A stretch of DNA of 64,000 nucleotides, taken from NCBI RefSeq assembly GCF_001191005.1, contig NZ_CP012201.1, positions 4,774,001-4,838,000 on the forward strand. The letters are read 5' to 3'. The stretch is from Massilia sp. NR 4-1 (lineage in GTDB: Bacteria > Pseudomonadota > Gammaproteobacteria > Burkholderiales > Burkholderiaceae_D). The number at the start of each line of letters is the position of its first letter. Positions within the stretch are counted from its first letter, which is position 1. The notes beneath the pieces were generated by a model. It had not been told where the DNA came from. It saw only the letters and a program-made list of their open reading frames with translations, and ran no database searches. The position numbers and the translations under genes are program-made. Below are positions 53,528 through 62,183 of the stretch, in pieces.

Positions 53528-53535
53528 CGTAAGGC

Positions 53536-56388
53536 TTACTTCTTCTTCAGCAGCGGGCCGAGATACTTGCCGGTGACGCTGGCCGGGTTGGCCGCCACGT
53601 CTTCCGGCGAGCCGGCGGCGATGATCCGGCCGCCGCCCGCACCGCCTTCCGGACCCAGGTCGACGATCCAGTCGGCCGTCTTGATCACGTCCAGATTGTG
53701 CTCGATGATGACCAGGGTATTGCCCTGGTCGCGCAGGCGGTGGATCACCTTCAGCAGCAGGTCGATATCGTGGAAGTGCAGACCGGTGGTCGGCTCGTCC
53801 AGGATGTACAGGGTGCGGCCCGTGTCGCGCTTGGACAATTCCAGCGACAGCTTGACGCGCTGCGCCTCGCCGCCCGACAGCGTGGTGGCGCTCTGTCCCA
53901 GCTTGATATAGCCCAGGCCCACGTCGAGCAGGGTTTGCAGCTTGCGCGCGATGACCGGCACCGGCTTGAAGAATTCGTGCGCGTCTTCCACCGTCATGTC
54001 CAGCACTTCGGTGATGCTCTTGCCCTTGTAATGCACTTCCAGGGTTTCGCGGTTATAGCGCTTGCCGTGGCAGACGTCGCAAGGCACGTATACGTCCGGC
54101 AGGAAGTGCATCTCCACTTTCAGCACGCCGTCGCCCTGGCAGGCTTCGCAGCGGCCGCCCTTGACGTTGAAGGAGAAACGGCCGGCGCTGTAGCCGCGCT
54201 CCTTGGCCGCCGGCACCGTGGCGAACAGGTCGCGGATCGGCGTGAACAGACCGGTGTAGGTGGCCGGATTCGAACGCGGCGTGCGGCCGATCGGCGCCTG
54301 GTCGACCGAAATCACCTTGTCGAAGTGTTCCAGGCCGCTGATGCTGTCGTGCGGCGCCGGTTCCGTCTGCGAGCCGTACAGGTGGCGCGACAGGGCCGGA
54401 TACAGCGTATCGTTGACCAGGGTCGATTTGCCGGAGCCGGAGACGCCGGTGACGCAGGTGAGCAGGCCAACCGGCAGATCCAGCGACACCTTCTTCAGAT
54501 TATTGCCGGTGGCGCCGCTGATGCTCAGCTGGCGGTCCGGGTCGGGTTGGTGGCGCTTCTTCGGCACTTCGATTTTCAGCGCGCCGCTCAGATACTGGGC
54601 CGTCAGCGACTGCTTGTTCTTCAGGATGTCTTTCAGCGAGCCGGAAGCGATCACGTCGCCGCCGTGCACGCCCGCGCCCTTGCCCATGTCGACGATGTAG
54701 TCGGCGGTACGGATCGCATCCTCGTCGTGCTCCACCACCAGCACGCTGTTGCCGATATCGCGCAGATGGCGCAGAGTGTCGATCAGACGGTCGTTGTCGC
54801 GCTGGTGCAGGCCGATGGATGGCTCATCCAGCACGTACATCACGCCGGTCAGGCCGGAGCCGATCTGCGACGCCAGGCGGATGCGTTGCGCCTCGCCGCC
54901 CGACAGGGTGTCGGCGCTGCGGTCGAGCGACAGGTAGTCCAGGCCCACATTATTCAGGAAGGTCAGGCGCGAGACGATCTCCTTGATCACGCGGTCGGCG
55001 ATATCCTTCTTCGCGCCTTTGAGCTTGAGCTGCTCGAAGAAGCTCAGCGTATCGCGCAGCGGCTTCTCGGCGATCTCGTAGATGGCTTTTTCCTGCTTGC
55101 CGCTGCCGACTTTCACGTAGCGCGCTTCCACGCGCAGGCGAGCGCCATCGCAGGACGGACATTTCTTCTCGTTGATGAACTTCGCCAGCTCCTCTTTCAC
55201 CGCCATCGAATCCGTTTCGCGGTAGCGGCGCTGCAGATTGTTCACCACGCCCTCGAAGGTGTGTTCCTTGATGACGGTCTTGCCACGTTCATTCACATAC
55301 GAGAATGGAATCGCGTTCTTGCCCGAACCGTGCAGCACCACGCTCTGCGCATTGGCCGGCAACTTCTCGAAAGGCTCGTCGATATCGAAGCCATAGTGAT
55401 CGGCCAGGCTGGTCAGCATCTGGAAGTAGAACTGGTTGCGGCGGTCCCAGCCCTTTACCGCGCCGGAAGCCAGCGACAGATTGGGGAAGGCGACGATGCG
55501 CTTGGGATCGAAGAACTCGATATGGCCCAGGCCATCGCACTCCGGGCAGGCGCCCATCGGGTTATTGAAGGAGAACAGGCGCGGTTCCAGCTCCTGCAGC
55601 GAATAGCCGCAGGTATTGCAGGCGAATTTATTGGAATACACATGCGCCACACCGGTATCCATCTCATAAGCCATGGCGCGGCCGTCGGCCAGGCGCAGTG
55701 CGGTCTCGAAGCTTTCGGCCAGGCGCTGTTTCAGCTCGGCGTTGACCTTGATACGGTCGATCACCACGTCGATGGTGTGTTTCTCGGTTTTCTTCAGCTT
55801 GGGCAGCTCGTCCACTTCATAAATCTTGGCATCGTGGGTGCCGCTCTGTACGCGGAAGCGCACGAAGCCCTGGGCCTGCATCTGCTCGAACAGGTCGGCG
55901 TGCTCGCCCTTGCGGTTGGCCACCACCGGCGCCATGATCATCAGCTTGGTGCCTTCCGGCATGGCCAGCACGGCGTCGACCATTTGCGATACCGATTGCG
56001 CCGCCAGCGGATTGTCCGGATGGTCGGGGCAGTAAGGCGTGCCAACGCGTGCATACAGCAGACGCAGGTAATCGTGAATCTCGGTCACGGTGCCGACGGT
56101 CGAACGCGGATTGTGCGAGGTGGCTTTCTGTTCGATCGAGATGGCGGGCGACAGGCCCTCGATCAGGTCCACGTCCGGCTTTTCCATCAGCTGCAGGAAC
56201 TGGCGGGCATAGGCCGACAGCGACTCCACATAGCGGCGCTGGCCTTCGGCATACAGGGTGTCGAAAGCCAGCGAGGATTTGCCCGAACCCGACAAGCCGG
56301 TGATGACGATCAGCTTGTTGCGGGGGAGGTCGAGATTGATGTTTTTCAGGTTATGCGTGCGCGCGCCGCGGATGCGGATCTGTTCCAT
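53536..56388 (-). CDS. uvrA: Excinuclease ABC subunit A
   Basis: The 950-residue protein is the damage-recognition ATPase of nucleotide excision repair. It starts EQIRIRGARTHNLKNINLDL and has two ABC cassettes: Walker A GLSGSGKSSLAFDTLYAEG (about residue 32) and GVSGSGKSTLVNDTLYPAL (about 645). Both have LSGGEAQR signatures, and zinc-binding cysteines are seen in CNTCGYS/CPECDGLG and CEACQGDG/CDVCHGKRYN. The length is normal. It is divergent from ssb, with a LexA box between, as in enterobacteria. Confidence 0.98.
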   Translation of the reverse strand: MEQIRIRGARTHNLKNINLDLPRNKLIVITGLSGSGKSSLAFDTLYAEGQRRYVESLSAYARQFLQLMEKPDVDLIEGLSPAISIEQKATSHNPRSTVGTVTEIHDYLRLLYARVGTPYCPDHPDNPLAAQSVSQMVDAVLAMPEGTKLMIMAPVVANRKGEHADLFEQMQAQGFVRFRVQSGTHDAKIYEVDELPKLKKTEKHTIDVVIDRIKVNAELKQRLAESFETALRLADGRAMAYEMDTGVAHVYSNKFACNTCGYSLQELEPRLFSFNNPMGACPECDGLGHIEFFDPKRIVAFPNLSLASGAVKGWDRRNQFYFQMLTSLADHYGFDIDEPFEKLPANAQSVVLHGSGKNAIPFSYVNERGKTVIKEHTFEGVVNNLQRRYRETDSMAVKEELAKFINEKKCPSCDGARLRVEARYVKVGSGKQEKAIYEIAEKPLRDTLSFFEQLKLKGAKKDIADRVIKEIVSRLTFLNNVGLDYLSLDRSADTLSGGEAQRIRLASQIGSGLTGVMYVLDEPSIGLHQRDNDRLIDTLRHLRDIGNSVLVVEHDEDAIRTADYIVDMGKGAGVHGGDVIASGSLKDILKNKQSLTAQYLSGALKIEVPKKRHQPDPDRQLSISGATGNNLKKVSLDLPVGLLTCVTGVSGSGKSTLVNDTLYPALSRHLYGSQTEPAPHDSISGLEHFDKVISVDQAPIGRTPRSNPATYTGLFTPIRDLFATVPAAKERGYSAGRFSFNVKGGRCEACQGDGVLKVEMHFLPDVYVPCDVCHGKRYNRETLEVHYKGKSITEVLDMTVEDAHEFFKPVPVIARKLQTLLDVGLGYIKLGQSATTLSGGEAQRVKLSLELSKRDTGRTLYILDEPTTGLHFHDIDLLLKVIHRLRDQGNTLVIIEHNLDVIKTADWIVDLGPEGGAGGGRIIAAGSPEDVAANPASVTGKYLGPLLKKK

Positions 56389-56499
56389 TGTCTGTGCCTT
56401 GGTAGCGGTGGGCCAAAAACGGTGAACCTTGTACTATAGCCGGGTTTGCGAAACGACGCTGTGGGCAGCTTTGCGCTGCATCAGCTGGCGTCCGGCAAA

Positions 56500-56519
56500 T
56501 ACTGTATATAATACCAGTA
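56500..56519. promoter_or_regulatory. LexA box between uvrA and ssb
   Basis: TACTGTATATAATACCAGTA fits the SOS box with a single deviation (CCAG for ACAG). It lies 112 bases before uvrA and 102 bases before ssb, so it could control one or both divergent genes. Confidence 0.8.
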
Positions 56520-56620
56520 TTCAAAACCGCATGCTGGCGTCCGCCTCAAATTTTCCGCAGGCTGGCCAGCGGCGCTGACATATAATCCTTGTTTGCTTAA
56601 TTTCACCGCAGGAGTAATAC

Positions 56621-57118
56621 ATGGCATCTGTCAACAAAGTCATCATCGTCGGCAATCTGGGCCGTGACCCGGAGATTCGCTACATGCCTAGCGGTGATGC
56701 CATCGCCAATATCGCCGTCGCCACCTCCTACAAGAGCAAGGACCGCAACACCGGTGAGCAGAAAGAGCTGACCGAATGGCACCGCATCTCCTTCTTCGGC
56801 CGCCTGGCTGAAATCGTGGGCCAGTACCTGAAAAAAGGCTCCTCCGTCTACGTCGAAGGCCGCCTGCAAACCCGCAAGTACACCGACAAGGATGGCGTCG
56901 AGAAATACGCGACCGACATCATCGCTGAAAACATGCAGATGCTGGGTGGCCGCCAAGGCATGGGCGGCGGCGATTCGATGGATGACGGCATGGGCTACGA
57001 CGCCGCGCCGGTCAGCCGTCCAGCACCGCGCCCGGCGCCAGCCCCGGCCCCGGCGCCACGTCCGGCCGCGCGTCCAGCGCCGAACTTCTCGGATATGGAT
57101 GACGATATTCCGTTCTAA
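56621..57118 (+). CDS. ssb: Single-stranded DNA-binding protein
   Basis: The 165-residue protein has the OB fold (ASVNKVIIVGNLGRDPEIRY, WHRISFFGRLAEIVGQYLKK, SSVYVEGRLQTRKY), a Gly/Met region, a Pro/Ala-rich linker and the acidic tip MDDDIPF that recruits repair proteins. It acts in replication, recombination and repair. AGGAG precedes the ATG. A strong terminator follows. Confidence 0.98.
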   Translation: MASVNKVIIVGNLGRDPEIRYMPSGDAIANIAVATSYKSKDRNTGEQKELTEWHRISFFGRLAEIVGQYLKKGSSVYVEGRLQTRKYTDKDGVEKYATDIIAENMQMLGGRQGMGGGDSMDDGMGYDAAPVSRPAPRPAPAPAPAPRPAARPAPNFSDMDDDIPF

Positions 57119-57142
57119 ACTAGGTAGCCGAGAGTCGTGAAC

Positions 57143-57183
57143 AACGCCGCGCAAGCCAATGGTTTGCGCGGCGTTCTTTTTTT
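57143..57183 (+). terminator. Intrinsic terminator after ssb
   Basis: AACGCCGCGCAA pairs perfectly with TTGCGCGGCGTT and is followed by CTTTTTTT. It starts 25 bases after the ssb stop. Confidence 0.92.
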
Positions 57184-57189
57184 GCTTTC

Positions 57190-57506
57190 TCAGTATGCTC
57201 CGAAGAGCCGATCCAGGGCGCCTTGAATTTCAAACTGATATGCGCGGGCCGACGCGACATTGGCCTTGAGCTCGCTTAAGGGGATGGCACCAAGCTGTGG
57301 GGTGTCCAGACATGATCCTCGCCGTTGACCGCGATGATGGGAAACAGGTCTGGCGGAAGCGTCACCGATGGAAACGCCGATAAGGGGCGGAGCGGAACAA
57401 CAATTCTCGTTGCCAAGCCACTGATCACATTGCTTTGCACATCGACGAGGTAAGGGATATTGCGGTGGTTCTTGCCCGGATTGGCGAAAATGTCGAAGCG
57501 GCTCAT
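57190..57506 (-). pseudogene. ccdB: ccdB-type toxin gene with one-base frameshift
   Basis: From ATG 57506 the frame reads MSRFDIFANPGKNHRNIPYL, VDVQSNVISG and VVPLRPLSAFP, the CcdB pattern, up to NGEDHV, then runs off to WTPHSLVPSP and stops at 57276. In the adjacent frame the C-terminal part continues as LDTPQLGAIPLSELKANVAS and ends QGALDRLFGAY at 57190. The span of 317 bases is exactly one short of 106 codons, so a single missing base near 57308 breaks an otherwise complete 105-residue gyrase toxin. It overlaps ccdA by ATGA. Sequencing error is the main alternative. Confidence 0.8.
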
Positions 57507-57757
57507 CAGAAAGACCGCCACTCTTCAAGTGCCAGACCTTCCTCCTCCACCCGCCGGTTGTAGGCCACCAGAAAGTCAGCATGCTCTTCATTCCATTGCC
57601 ACTCCTGGCGTAATTGAATCTCCTCGCGTAAGCGTTGCTCACAGACCTGTGAGATGTTAATGCCAAGGCTCTTCGCAGCTTGGTATACATCCAGTGAGAG
57701 CGTGATATTGGTTGCTTTTTTTGCAGCCAGCTTTGATGGGGGCGGAGAAATTTTCAT
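57506..57757 (-). CDS. ccdA: CcdA-family antitoxin
   Basis: The 83-residue protein is a type II antitoxin that would neutralise CcdB. The N-terminal part KATNITLSLDVYQAAKSLGI forms the ribbon-helix-helix DNA-binding domain, and the C-terminal part (EEHADFLVAYNRRVEEEGLA ending LEEWRSF) is the toxin-binding tail. The tail matches CcdA to its last residue. The start at MKISPPPS follows the domain boundary. The gene is intact although its toxin is frameshifted. Confidence 0.88.
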   Translation of the reverse strand: MKISPPPSKLAAKKATNITLSLDVYQAAKSLGINISQVCEQRLREEIQLRQEWQWNEEHADFLVAYNRRVEEEGLALEEWRSF

Positions 57758-57836
57758 GATGATCCAATGCGCATCAGAAATGTGGAAATGCAATGCGTAT
57801 TGTAGCTTTCCTGGGAATAAAGAGTACTCTCGGGTG

Positions 57837-57876
57837 AAAAAACTCCCGGTAAGCATCTGATTTGCCGGGAGTTTTT
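57837..57876. terminator. Terminator after the M4 peptidase gene
   Basis: AAACTCCCGG and CCGGGAGTTT pair perfectly around a 15-base loop. On the minus strand the stem ends in TTTTTT, ten bases past the M4 gene stop; on the plus strand it ends in TTTTT. It separates the M4 gene from ccdAB. Confidence 0.88.
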
Positions 57877-57886
57877 GTCTTCGCGC

Positions 57887-59968
57887 CTAGTGCTTGGCGA
57901 CGATGTCGGCGATGGTGGCGTCGATGGCCGGAACGAAGTCCTGCACCTGGGTGGCAGCGTTGACCGTCTTCAGCATATTGCGTGCTTTGCTATTGGCCAA
58001 GGGCGTGCTGTAGGCGACGATCTCCGCTGGCTCGTTGACGTTGGCCGTGAAGCGCAGGGAGACGCTGACTTTTTTCCCTGCAGCCAGCGCATCGTTTTTG
58101 CGGTCGGCATTCCGGCTGCTCAAGGCATCGGCCAGGATCTGGATCGGCGCCAGATTGCGGCTGCTTTGTCCGCTTTGCAGTTTGCCCGACCAGATCGCGC
58201 TATTGGCAGCGTCGACCGGGCGGCCGAATGCGTTCTGGAACACCGCGGCAATCAAGCCATCGTAGCTGCCTGCCGGCTCGGCGGGATAGAAGGCCAGGCT
58301 TTCGGGACTTTGGGCAAAGCGGTCAACGACGGCCTTGACGCCCGGATTGGCGTCATACGCTTCAATGAACTGAGCCAGCTTTTTGGGCGCGGCGGCGGCT
58401 TGCAGATGCTCGGCCCAGAGACTGACGCCGGACGGTTCGCCAGGGCGGCCGGTATAGGCCAGGTACAACTGCTCAACCAGCCATTTATAGTTGTCGCAAT
58501 TGACGCCGACCGCATTGAAGGCCGTGCTTACCTGGCTGGCGTTATATCCACGATTGCCGGCCGCCTGCTCCACGCCGCATGCGCCTTCGTTAAAGGTGCT
58601 CATTGAAGTCCAGTAGAGGCGGTTTGCATCGACCATGACCTCGAATGCCTTGCGGGTATTCCATCCCGGCGAAGTGGCGAGCAGATGAAATGCCTTGTTA
58701 TAGATGCCGCTGATGTAGTGCACACTATCGCTTGGCAACATATCCGAGACATGGATTTTGGAGCGCCCATCCAGCGGCGGATTGTACATATAGCGCAGGG
58801 CGTCGGCGGTTTTCGTGATGCTGGCGCCAACCTTGAAGTCATTGCTATCCGTCAGATAATATTCCAGCGCCTCGCCGGCCATATCGGAAAAAGCTTCATT
58901 CATTCCACCCGCTTGTGAAAGGTAGAGCAGCTTGGCGTTTTGCGCGGTAAAGCCATGGCTGATCTCATGCGCAAGAACGTCGGCGGATACCAGGGGATAG
59001 AACCTGTTATAGCCATCGCCAATAATGATGGAGCCGCCAGTCCATGCCGCCCCCTCAAAACCTTGGGCATAGTGCACTCGCATCACCAGCTGCTGCGGAA
59101 GCGGCGACAGGCCGAACCAATCGCCATACATTTTGATCGTGGCATTGCCGAAGAAATGCGCGTCGTTTAAAGGTGAGTAGGCGCCGTTGACTGGCTTAAA
59201 TGTGTTGCGGGGGCAAGCGAATTGAAAAGCGGTGTCCAAATCATCCGTGCCGTTATTTTGATTGACAGTTTTAACGCTGCCATTATCCATTGCGCAGTTG
59301 CTGCTGACATCCAGGGATGCGTAGTTGACGCCGAATTCGTATCGGCCAACCTTGGTATTGCCGCCAGGACCGCCAGCTTTGGCCTGGGCCAAGCCATCCC
59401 ATTGCTGTAATACCTCGCCGGTATTGGCATCCATTAAAAAGAAAGGCCGGCTTGGCTGCTTGCCATTGGGCATGAAGAAAGACACCAGATACACCAACCG
59501 CGCGGATTGGCCGTCGTGCAGATGCACATACAGCTGAACCTGTTCTTCCTCCCATTGTGCTTTCGCTACCTTGCTTTTGGCCAGATTCAAGATGGCTGCG
59601 GAGGAGAGTTGCGGCGTTGCGGCCCGTACGTCGCTGGCGATGTCCTGGATGAATGTACCGCTCAGGGAAGGCGCCGCTTTGCTGTTTTCCCGGTGCTCCA
59701 CCACATTGCTGTTCAACACCGGAATGCCGCGGTATAGCTGTTGATATTTGGTAATGATTTTTCCATTTGGAAGAGTCTGGGTATGAATGGCTTTTAAATC
59801 GCCATTATTCAGTCCCAGCTTTTCAGCAATGGTTGGCGTCCCCTTTGCCAGCATGGCGTCATATTTTGAAACAATCGTATCGATATCGATACGGCTTGCT
59901 GCTTGTACTCCAGTAGCGCCAAATGCGAACGCTACCCATACCGCTCCTTTTTTTATAGTCGCCTGCAT
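57887..59968 (-). CDS. Secreted M4 (thermolysin-like) metalloprotease with DUF4214
   Basis: The 693-residue protein has a signal peptide (GAVWVAFAFGATGVQAAS), an FTP/PepSY-type propeptide (about residues 30-200), and the M4 catalytic domain with HEISHGFTAQNAKL (about 335) and the third zinc ligand in GGMNEAFSDMAGE. A DUF4214 module follows (VEQLYLAYTGRPGEPSGVSL onward, about 505-610), a calcium-binding-type domain often found on secreted proteins. The tail (about 60 residues) is unassigned. Start 59968 follows GGGGAC; the ATG at 59980 overlaps that site. It is divergent from a second secreted metalloprotease. Confidence 0.88.
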   Translation of the reverse strand: MQATIKKGAVWVAFAFGATGVQAASRIDIDTIVSKYDAMLAKGTPTIAEKLGLNNGDLKAIHTQTLPNGKIITKYQQLYRGIPVLNSNVVEHRENSKAAPSLSGTFIQDIASDVRAATPQLSSAAILNLAKSKVAKAQWEEEQVQLYVHLHDGQSARLVYLVSFFMPNGKQPSRPFFLMDANTGEVLQQWDGLAQAKAGGPGGNTKVGRYEFGVNYASLDVSSNCAMDNGSVKTVNQNNGTDDLDTAFQFACPRNTFKPVNGAYSPLNDAHFFGNATIKMYGDWFGLSPLPQQLVMRVHYAQGFEGAAWTGGSIIIGDGYNRFYPLVSADVLAHEISHGFTAQNAKLLYLSQAGGMNEAFSDMAGEALEYYLTDSNDFKVGASITKTADALRYMYNPPLDGRSKIHVSDMLPSDSVHYISGIYNKAFHLLATSPGWNTRKAFEVMVDANRLYWTSMSTFNEGACGVEQAAGNRGYNASQVSTAFNAVGVNCDNYKWLVEQLYLAYTGRPGEPSGVSLWAEHLQAAAAPKKLAQFIEAYDANPGVKAVVDRFAQSPESLAFYPAEPAGSYDGLIAAVFQNAFGRPVDAANSAIWSGKLQSGQSSRNLAPIQILADALSSRNADRKNDALAAGKKVSVSLRFTANVNEPAEIVAYSTPLANSKARNMLKTVNAATQVQDFVPAIDATIADIVAKH

Positions 59969-60341
59969 GAAAGTCCCCATAAGTGGTTACTGTTGCCTGG
60001 CTAAGGTTCTGCCAGGGAAAATGAATTGGTCATTTTCCAATTAACTTTATCATGGAGTTATTTTCATCTGATTCAACTGTTGTATCGCATATGGAAATAT
60101 TAAGCGTTGTGTAAATTGGCGAGAATCGCACGAACCCCGATGGGCCAGAATGGCATGGTCAGGTCATGCAAAAAACAGATAACTATGAGATAAAAACTCA
60201 TTAAACGGAACTGGCGAATCAAAAGTACCTATGCGTCCACGGCAATTTAAGAGGGCTTGCGGTTCCGTGCCTGTTCACGTCCGCGCAGCCAAAACCGCAC
60301 ACCTGGCGGTCAACTAAGTTGTACAGATAAAGGAACTTTTT
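59969..60341. promoter_or_regulatory. Divergent promoter region of two secreted protease genes
   Basis: This 373-base stretch is AT-richer than its surroundings and has no credible ORF. It must hold the promoters of both protease genes. A CATGGTCAGGTCATG near-palindrome lies around 60160-60174, and AAAGGAAC lies just before the 60342 start. No consensus regulator site was recognised. Confidence 0.4.
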
Positions 60342-62102
60342 ATGAAAGGTTTAAGCGCTTTTGTATCGCAATTTACGCTGACCAGTGCCTTGCTTGTCCC
60401 CGCAGCCGGATGGGCGCAAAGCGTGGATTTCTTCACTCCCTTGAGTTCCGGCCAGCTCGGCAAGATGGATGCGGTCCAATCCCAGCATCTGAGCAAGATC
60501 CAGGGCCGCGCCACCACCAAGGAAGTGACGCTGATCCGCCTGAACGCCGCGGCGTTCCAGGCCAGCAGCCTGCGCATGGCCATGCCGGGCAGCAAGCCCC
60601 TGGACTTCAACAAGACCCAGCTGGAAACCCGCAGCCCCACCGAGGCCACCTGGTACGGCAAGCTGTCCGGCATTCCCGGCACGGCGATCCTGGTCATCCG
60701 TGAAGGCAATGTGACGGGTAGTGTGCGCGACAACGGCAATCTGTACAGCATCGAGCCGCTGGGACAAGGCGTGCATGCCCTGATCAAGGTGGACCAAAGC
60801 AAATTCCCCGAGGACGAGCCGCCTTCGTTCCGGGAAAAACAAAGCCGCAACCCGGCGCCGCTGCCGGAGACAAAGCCGTCCGCCTCCCAGGCTGACGGGC
60901 CGACCGTCATCAATGTGCTGGTGGCGTACACGGCATCGGCGCGCTCGGCGGTCGGCGATATCGCCGCCACCATCGACCTGGCCGTGGCCGAGGCCAACCA
61001 GTCCTATATCAACAGCAATGTCAATATCCGCCTGGCCAAGGTCAATACCTTCGAGGTCGGCTATTCCGAAAGCGGCAAAAGCTACGATCAGATCGTGCAG
61101 GACTTCAAGGGCATGAACGATGTGGTGAATAACCGCAATATCACCGCAGCGGATATGTCGGTCCTGATCGTCAACCAGTCCGATTACTGCGGTATGGCCG
61201 ATGCGATCATGGCCAACGCTTCCACCGCCTTCGCGGCGGTGCATGTTAGCTGCGCGACGGGTTACTACTCCTTTGCCCATGAGCTGGGCCATCTGCAGGG
61301 TGCGCGCCACGATATCGCCAACGATCCGACCCAGCAGCCCTTCCCGTATGGGCATGGCTTCCAGCACACTTCGCCGACGCCGGCGTGGCGCACCATCATG
61401 GCCTATAACTGTGCCGGCAACTGCGACCGCCTGCAGTACTGGTCGAATCCATCGGTGACCTACAACGGCTACGCGATGGGCAATGTCGGCGCGGCGAATA
61501 ATGCGCGCGTGCTTAACGAGACGGCTGCCACCGTCGCCAGCTTCCGCAACAGCCAGGCGTATACGCGCTGCGCGGACGAGCACCAGACCTGCACGGTCAG
61601 CGGCACGCGCAATATCGCTTATGGCGCCAATGGCAAATTCGTGTACCGCACCGTGACGGGCAGCTTTGTCTGCGACAACAGCACTTTCGGCGATCCGATC
61701 TCCGGCACGGTGAAGGCCTGCTATGCCGGCAAAATCGGCTATGCCTACTGCTCGGCTGAGCACCAGAATTGCGCCTTCGCCGGCACGCAGTCGATCGCCT
61801 ATGGCGCGGGCACCAAGTTTGCGCACAAGCTGGCCAGCGGCAGCATCGGCTGCGACAACGGCACCTTCGGTGATCCGAATCCCGGTGTGGTGAAAGCCTG
61901 CTATTCCGGCCCAGCGGGTTATGCCTACTGTTCCGCCCAGAATGGCCAATGCGCCGTTAACGGCACCCAGACCGTGGCTTATGGCGCCAACGGCCAGTTC
62001 TTCTACCGCACCGTGAGTGGGCCGATTGCCTGCACCGACGCCGCTTTTGGCGATCCCGCCTTCGGCATCGGGAAGGCCTGCTTCGTCGGCCCGGCGCTGT
62101 AA
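60342..62102 (+). CDS. Secreted M12-like zinc metalloprotease with three C-terminal repeats
   Basis: The 586-residue protein has a signal peptide (FTLTSALLVPAAGWAQ), a propeptide-like region to about residue 185, and a metzincin catalytic domain with FAHELGHLQGARHD (about 312-325, HExxHxxGxxH) and the Met-turn TIMAYNC. The C-terminal 180 residues are three tandem repeats of exactly 60 residues, each with the motif YxxC, C, GT-IAYGANGKF, CDNxTFGDP and KACY. These probably form disulfide-linked binding modules. Substrate is unknown. Confidence 0.85.
   Translation: MKGLSAFVSQFTLTSALLVPAAGWAQSVDFFTPLSSGQLGKMDAVQSQHLSKIQGRATTKEVTLIRLNAAAFQASSLRMAMPGSKPLDFNKTQLETRSPTEATWYGKLSGIPGTAILVIREGNVTGSVRDNGNLYSIEPLGQGVHALIKVDQSKFPEDEPPSFREKQSRNPAPLPETKPSASQADGPTVINVLVAYTASARSAVGDIAATIDLAVAEANQSYINSNVNIRLAKVNTFEVGYSESGKSYDQIVQDFKGMNDVVNNRNITAADMSVLIVNQSDYCGMADAIMANASTAFAAVHVSCATGYYSFAHELGHLQGARHDIANDPTQQPFPYGHGFQHTSPTPAWRTIMAYNCAGNCDRLQYWSNPSVTYNGYAMGNVGAANNARVLNETAATVASFRNSQAYTRCADEHQTCTVSGTRNIAYGANGKFVYRTVTGSFVCDNSTFGDPISGTVKACYAGKIGYAYCSAEHQNCAFAGTQSIAYGAGTKFAHKLASGSIGCDNGTFGDPNPGVVKACYSGPAGYAYCSAQNGQCAVNGTQTVAYGANGQFFYRTVSGPIACTDAAFGDPAFGIGKACFVGPAL
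61560..62099 (+). repeat. Three 180-bp in-frame repeats in the M12-like gene
   Basis: Units start at 61560, 61740 and 61920, each exactly 180 bases, encoding YTRCADEHQ, YAYCSAEHQ and YAYCSAQNG at the same register. The third unit ends three bases before the stop. Identity is high at cysteines and the FGDP motif, lower elsewhere, so the duplication is old. Confidence 0.9.
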
Positions 62103-62141
62103 ATATGGGAGGCGTCCGCTAGCGATGCCATAGCATCTGAA

Positions 62142-62178
62142 AAATCCGCAGCGGCCGGCCGGCGCTGCGGATTTTTTT
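62142..62178. terminator. Bidirectional terminator after the M12-like gene
   Basis: AATCCGCAGCG pairs with CGCTGCGGATT, with T8 on the plus side and an A-run on the left that gives TTTTT on the minus strand. It lies 40 bases past the protease stop and 6 bases past the stop of the convergent gene. Confidence 0.9.
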
Positions 62179-62183
62179 TCGCG

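Noticed and set aside
53698..56439. A 913-codon plus-strand open frame opposite uvrA
   Set aside because: UvrA is unambiguous on the minus strand, and the shadow frame lacks motifs and a ribosome site.
61560..62099. A CRISPR array or mobile repeat
   Set aside because: The three 180-base units are in frame within a coding sequence and encode a protein repeat.
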